Below are positions 58,601 to 64,000 of a DNA stretch of 64,000 bases, piece by piece (positions within the stretch are counted from its first letter, which is position 1; every line of letters begins with the position of its first letter). A model generated the notes under the pieces. The model ran no database searches. It had not been told where the DNA came from and saw only the letters and a program-made list of their open reading frames with translations. Both the position numbers and the translations under genes were made by a program. Source of the stretch: Gamarada debralockiae (lineage: Eukaryota; Ascomycota; Leotiomycetes; Helotiales; Hyphodiscaceae); contig NXFV01000639.1 of assembly GCA_002803225.1 (NCBI GenBank), positions 1-64,000 on the forward strand, read 5' to 3'.

Positions 58601-59499
58601 CTAAGTATTAGTCTTACTCGGGCTCTATTATAATCTCTATTTAATAAGATCTATTAGAATTATACTTTATATATAATATATAAAGTTGTAATAAATCTAC
58701 TACTTTAATATATATTATAATATCTATTATTTCATATATAAAGTCGCTCTTTCTTACTTAATTATTAATATCCTTAATAATCTCCCTAATAATACTCCTT
58801 GTGTTTTCTTGTATATATATATAATCTAGTAGATTTGTTGTCTTATTCAAGCTATTTTACGTTTTGTCTAAGTCTTAGACTTTACGTTTAGCTACCTTCT
58901 TCTTATAAAACGCGCCTACTAACTTGTAAATATATATATAGTTTGTTAGACTACTGCTCATATTATATTTCTTGCTATATGCGGTATACTGCAACTTCCT
59001 ACCTAATATTAGAATAATATATAGAGTAGCTAGATAAAAAGCAATTAAAGAGTATATATATTTTGACTAAATAGCTTTTTTATTTTAATTTTAACTTTAT
59101 TATCTAACGTTTATAATTACACGTGATTTAAGTGTAATTACGTAACTGCCGCTACTTAGCATTCTTCGAGTATTCCTATATACTATAGTTATCTAAGAGC
59201 TTAAAATTAAAATTATTTATTAATTAAGGCCATTAAAATATAATATAAGTATTGATTCTTGTGCTTCTTTGTTCTGTTTATTAGGGAAAGTACAAGTAGT
59301 GGAAACTTTCTATAGACTAGCGGAATATACAAATAGCGCAAAATGCCTTCTGCTAATTATATAATTAATATTAATTTTGTACTCTTTATCTACGCTAAGA
59401 GTGTATTATTTTTATTATAAGTAGTAAATAGCTAGGTATAAGCTAATATATTTCGCGAATGTTAGATTTAATTAGTAAATACTTTAGTGTTCTATTTCG
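55293..59499 (-). pseudogene. RIP-degraded transposase relic, KDZ/Plavaka-like
   Basis: The minus strand reads as a broken protein. Near 56.87-56.70 kb the blocks are TKTGEAH, KFHALSHYIAFIK, RALDSYNSDVIEATYKFLVK and GRTNKR. TAG codons between them could come from TGG or CAG. Near 56.1-55.83 kb an 86-codon open stretch reads NRKFREFKSVLVDIMPF..., ILRNVYIILARQNETYYLNNYVN. An acidic run follows, encoded by a GAAGAA microsatellite (55,575-55,680). The GEAH...FHA.SHY..FI, ..YNS...E..YK..VK..y.rTNKR pattern and the ILR..YI...YYLNNY.. ending recall Plavaka/KDZ transposases. This is from memory of the family, not a search. Bounded by arrays C and D in the same orientation. Confidence 0.5.
55575..55680. 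repeat. CTTCTTCCT-type microsatellite
   Basis: About 100 bp of CTTCTTCCTCTTCTTCCT repeats. On the minus strand it is (GAAGAAGAG)n, encoding a poly-Glu stretch in frame with the transposase-like relic. Confidence 0.85.
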
Positions 59500-59873
59500 T
59501 ATAAGAAATCGCTCTTATAGGCAAATTACTTATACTAAATCGCCTATATAAAATCGCCTATACTAATTCGCCTATACTAAATCGCCCAAAGTAATCGCCT
59601 ATAAGGAATTACCTATACTAAATCGCTTATACTAAATCGTCTATACTAAATCGCCTATACTAAATCGCCTATACTAAATCGTCTATACTAATTCGCCTAT
59701 ACTAATTCGCCTATACAATTTACTTATACTAATTTGCCTAGGAGAAAACGCCTATGCTAAACTGCTTATACTAAATTACCTATACTAAATCGCCTATACT
59801 AAATCGCCTATACTAATTCGCTTATACTAATTCGCCTATACAATTTACTTATACTAATCCGCCTATACTAATT
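59500..59873 (-). repeat. 14-bp satellite array D (inverted orientation)
   Basis: About 25 units read AAATCGCCTATACT on the plus strand (AGTATAGGCGATTT on the minus strand). It includes CCTAGGAGAAAACGCCTATG, which is the inverted counterpart of a stretch in array A, so A and D are related inverted copies about 14 kb apart. Confidence 0.9.
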
Positions 59874-62800
59874 TGAGACTGTTATAGCCTATTACTATTT
59901 ATTACTCTTACACTCGACAGCTTTTTATACCTTGCCTACTAGAGCTTTATGCCTAATCTTCTTACATATAGTATTTATAGCTTTAATCTTCTCTTCTAGC
60001 TTATTGCCCTCCCTATAAAATAAGAAAAAGAAAGTCTTCTTATTTTAATTACCTAGTTAGTTATATTATACAAAAGTCTAAATCTCTATAGTAACATAAT
60101 AGTTTAGCTCTAGGAGAGTAATAAAGACTGCCTTGTTTAATATTAAATTAACGCTAAATATAGATATTGTAGCTATAATAAATCTCGGGCGCTTCTTTCC
60201 CAGGGGGATATTACTATAAAACTTTACTAGCTCTAAGTCGATCTTTGTTTATAGTAAATCTTTTGTAATTTATATAATATTATCCTTTTAGAACCTAAGA
60301 ACGTAAATAAGGTACTATAGATAGTTAATTTTTATATATAAGTTTTATTTATAAATTTATACTAGATATATAACCCTTGTTACTATAAAGAAGTAAGAAC
60401 AAAAGATTATTTGTGTATTTAAGCTATCGCTATCCTTTTTACTATCCTATAGTTGAATTAGTTGGCGAATTTCCTTTAACTTATTAAATGATTTTAAGAT
60501 CTTATTAATGAATTTCAAGTAAGGGTCTGCCTGCTTCTTATTATTCTATACGCTATCGGTATAATGTTTTTGCTATTTTAATTGTGTAAAAGTATACTTA
60601 TTATTATAATTAATTTCTATTAAGTATAGGAAGCTAGAGTATAGCCGAGTATAATAATAGAAGATAACCCCTTTACTCTTTAGTAGGGTATATCTGACTA
60701 GATTTTTATACTTAGATTAATATTCGTTCTGTTGTCTAGACTCTTTGACTACGTATACTGTATCCTCTTTTGCCTTCTAAGCTGCTAGGCGTTCTGTCTA
60801 GTATTTCGAGTGCTAGTATACTATCTTAATATAATAGTTTAGGGGAAGTTATACTACTAGGCCTTAATTAAGGAAATTCGACTTAGGGTTAAACCTTAGA
60901 ACTATTGCTATAATCAAGGGTCGTAATTAGGTAATAAGTTTATTTATATCCTTTTCTGCTACATTTCTAGCCTTTACTACCTTATCCTAATATTTACTAA
61001 GCTCTATAGCCTCGCTATAGTACTACTTCTATAACTTAGAGTATTTCTCTTAAGCCTTGCTAGAGAAGTAGGCTATACATTCGATGTATTATATAATATC
61101 GGATAGCCTAGTAGTTAGCAGAGTCTTACTCATAGGATTAATACATAGTAGTTTATTCTATAGAAGACAAAGGAATACGCTTTTAAAGATATTAATTGTT
61201 GGGGATGTTTTTAAGTATTTTTGATAAGCTTTATCGCGGTAGATAGATGCTACTACAAGGCTCTAATATAGCTTAAAATAAGAGACTAGCTTAGGTTTGC
61301 TAAGGTAGTCTACGCCCTTGCTATTCTTCTTCTATTAGCCTACTACTATAGTAGTCTATATAATACTCTTTTTAAATCCACGTATTAATTATATCTAGAA
61401 AGAATTTACTGTTATTATAACTAAAATACGACTATTATTAAGAGCTAAGTAGTAAGTAGGGACTTTATCTTCGTTTCTATCCCTATCTTTAATCTCGTAG
61501 CCTATAAGTCTCTTCTTCTTGTTATCGAGGAGGTTGCCCTTAGTAGCTTTTGTATTTCTATATACAAGTACAAATACTATACTAAAAGGGTTATCTTTAT
61601 CGAAGATTGGCTTCTTATCCTTTCTATACCTATAGTATAGCTTGAATTCCCGAAACTAGTTGTCTAGTATACCTAGCGGTACTAGTACAACTATTACGCT
61701 AAGGCTCAATTCAATGTAACTCGTGGGGTTCGCTAGGGAACAAGGGCAATCCAGCCTATATTTGAAGACTATAGATTTATTAGATAGGCAAAGAGTATCG
61801 GGTTAAGAGCCTGTAATATATTGATCGGGGTTCGCTTTAATGTCTGTGTATATTAGATTAATTAAATATTAGATATAATAGATTATAATTATAATCGTGG
61901 TTTTTCTAAGTCCTATAGTATAGCTATAGAAGCAATATCTAATATTATCGGGCTGTTATATTAAGAGGGATCGGACGACGTAGTAAGTCTAGTATAGTAA
62001 GAGCTTACGTTTAAATCCTAGAATTAACACAACAAAGTCAGAGTTCCGGATTTTTGGATCGTAGCGAAGTAGTACGCAAGTGAACTCCTATATATCCTAG
62101 TTAAGTTGCTCACAAGCTAATGTATTAAGATAAGATTATATCTTAGAATACTATTATTAGCTTCTTATTATTATAATAAAAAGGATATAAGGCGACAGAG
62201 AAAAAGAGAGAGTACTAACTTTATATTTTCCTACTCTGCTATTACTTATTTATACTCTACTAGACGATATATAAAATTGTCTAGATACTTATCTTCCTCC
62301 TATACTGGCCTCTTACTAACATCGGTAATATTAAGTTCGTTACCCAAGAGAGGATTTATAACAAACCCTTCGTTTCTAAAAGATAGATTATCCTCTTATC
62401 CTTACTATATAAAGCCTTGATGCTAGTTGTCTATCAGCTTATATATCGTCCTAGTCTCGACTAGAAGTTAGGACTTGTAAGCTGGCAAAGGGTTGGTAAT
62501 TGGCAGCAGTAGTAGTATCGAACTCGTGATATTATATTGCAGTGCTAATAGTAGCATCAAGGTATTATTATCTCCTAATACGCTTAGTCCTAGTAAATGT
62601 CATGATACTAATAGTAATATCAAGGTATTATCTTTTCTTAATAAGTCTAGTCCTAGCAGATATTATAGTATTAGGAGCGGTATCGAGATGGTATCATCTC
62701 CTAATACACCTAGTTCTACTATATATTGTAGTGCTAATAGTAGTATCGAGGTATTATTATTTCCTAATACGTCTAGTCCTAGTATATATTATAATACTAA

Positions 62801-64000
62801 TAGTAACGTTAAGGTATCATCTTTTCTCAATAGGTCTGGCCCTAGTAGATATTATAATGCTAAGAATAATATCGAGGTATTATCTTCTTCTAATGTGTTT
62901 ACTCCTAGTATTTATATATTAGGACTAGTACTTATAGCCTTTGGCAGTGATTTGGAATAGAGGTTAAAAGGCGTTGTAAGTTTTAAGTTCGATAAAGTTT
63001 AAGTAATATTAACGGACTTACTAGAGCTAAGTGCGAACATTATATTAGGTACTATCCGGGATCGCCTGAAGACTTATTCTCTCGGTTACGAAGAGAATAT
63101 ATAAATATAGAAGTACTTAGTTCGTAGTATAGATACGTTTTATATAATACTAATAGCGTTCTAAAATATTAGTTTATCTAATATAAGTATAAACTTACAC
63201 GCTATTCCCTCTCGTAGAAGATCTTAAATCTAACTTATCTTATTATACGTATTATTAAAGGCGATATTATAGTACTTTCGAGTATTTACGTAGAATTTCT
63301 TTTAGTCTAGATATTGTGACCGAATCTACTTAGTCGGGAGATTATTTAATTCGGGTTTAAGTAGCAAAGTTACTAGCTTATTAGCTTGTTCCTTAGGTTT
63401 ATTATCAAGATCCTAGTCGGGACTACGAAGCTAAAAGCGGATAAGGATATTATTTAACTTGACTCGTTTAAAGTAATAATGTAGTAGAAGATTTACTGTA
63501 ATAACTATCTTAGTTATATTCTTCGATTAGAGGGGTAATATTAATAAAGACATACCTAGAGCTTATTACTAGCCTACTTAATCTGATATAGATACTATGC
63601 TTATAAATTAAGATATTTAAGATCGAGAGGGTAGAGGGAAATATAATATAATTAAGATAACGTAATTATATAAAGTTATAGTTCAAAGAAACTATAATAC
63701 CTTGAAGCACGTGCCTGGCTAGTAAGGATGGGTTCAAAGGTGAATATGATGCTTGTGGATAGTATAGCTCGGAGTCAAGTTCTTCCTTTCTTTATAACTA
63801 ATAAAGCTTAAAAGGCAATCGCTTGTAAAAGTATTACTTTAAAAATAATACTATTGACTTTTAGAGAATTAAAGTAAGTATTTTATCTAGACTCTTAGGT
63901 AATTTGCGTACTAGCGACTTTAAGAAATAAGCGGTTTTAGCTATACGCGTAAAAACGAATCATGTGTCACTTTTTGGCGATTTCTCAAATTGCCTTTTTT
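59874..64000. mobile_element. Degraded two-gene repeat unit, copy 2 (cut by window end)
   Basis: Homologous in the same orientation to copy 1 (49.2-53.6 kb). Matching landmarks are the 60.6 kb block (GAAGCTAGAGTATAGCCGAG, present at 50.04 kb in copy 1), the 29-bp identical spacer at 62034-62062, the 21-aa repeat frame at 62.5-62.96 kb, the plus-strand relic to ~63.6 kb, and a palindrome GGCGATTTCTCAAATTGCC at 63,976. The copies differ by many transitions, as expected of RIP. The right end runs to or past the window edge. Confidence 0.55.
62493..62960 (+). repeat. 63-bp tandem repeats (21-codon), copy 2
   Basis: About six to seven units, giving an open frame of 155 codons. Units read like SANSSIKVLLSPNTLSPSKC and RSGIEMVSSPNTPSSTIYCS. 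Several units keep Glu (IEV) where copy 1 has Lys (IKV), and Pro where copy 1 has Ser, so this copy looks less mutated. The frame ends SIYILGLVLIAFGSDLE, shared with copy 1. Confidence 0.7.

Overview
The window looks like nuclear DNA of a filamentous ascomycete (Pezizomycotina; possibly Leotiomycetes, which is only an impression). The reasons are genes split by many ~45-90 bp GT-AG introns with CTNAY branch points, fungal-only families (NACHT, HET, CFEM, DUF7704, FHA-like), and a sharply bounded AT-rich compartment with the TpA-rich, CpA-poor look of repeat-induced point mutation (RIP). Exon coordinates below were joined by hand from splice signals and reading frame; no alignment was run.

Layout. 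1-2,090: AT-rich edge with a small foldback element, then no recognisable gene. 2,091-36,470: gene-bearing part. In order it holds a NACHT/C2H2-finger STAND protein (-), a SNF2/RING helicase (+), a DCAF11/WDR23-like WD40 protein (+), the GTPase Rac (+), a Nop6-like RRM protein (-), a broken CFEM gene (-), Cms1 (-), CENP-T (+), SURF1/Shy1 (-), a UBX protein (+), a TIR element, a secreted Cys-rich NucA/NucB-type nuclease (-), a HET-domain relic (-), a double telobox-Myb protein (-), a DUF7704 membrane protein (+) and a SAM methyltransferase (-). 37,700-39,050: a second HET relic and an FHA-like protein. From about 39,350 to the end: AT-rich and gene-poor, with only degraded repeats.

How the genes relate. 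Several neighbours form divergent pairs with short shared promoters: NACHT/SNF2 312 bp, CMS1/CENP-T 309 bp with three ACGCG boxes, SURF1/UBX 175 bp, telobox/DUF7704 267 bp. CENP-T and SURF1 are convergent with only 26 bp between stop codons. The housekeeping block covers ribosome biogenesis (Nop6, Cms1), kinetochore (CENP-T), telomere binding (telobox protein), mitochondrial respiration (SURF1), ubiquitin/Cdc48 (UBX, DCAF11-like) and polarity (Rac). NACHT, HET and FHA-like genes and relics at both flanks are of the kind linked to fungal non-self recognition.

The most unusual part is 45-64 kb. Four arrays of a 14-bp satellite (constant TATAGGCGATTT plus an array-specific dinucleotide) lie as nested inverted pairs. 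They sit around two direct copies of a ~4 kb two-gene unit and a relic of what looks like a KDZ/Plavaka-type transposase. I read this as a degraded, nested mobile-element complex with satellite-like termini. It is the best candidate here for something undescribed.
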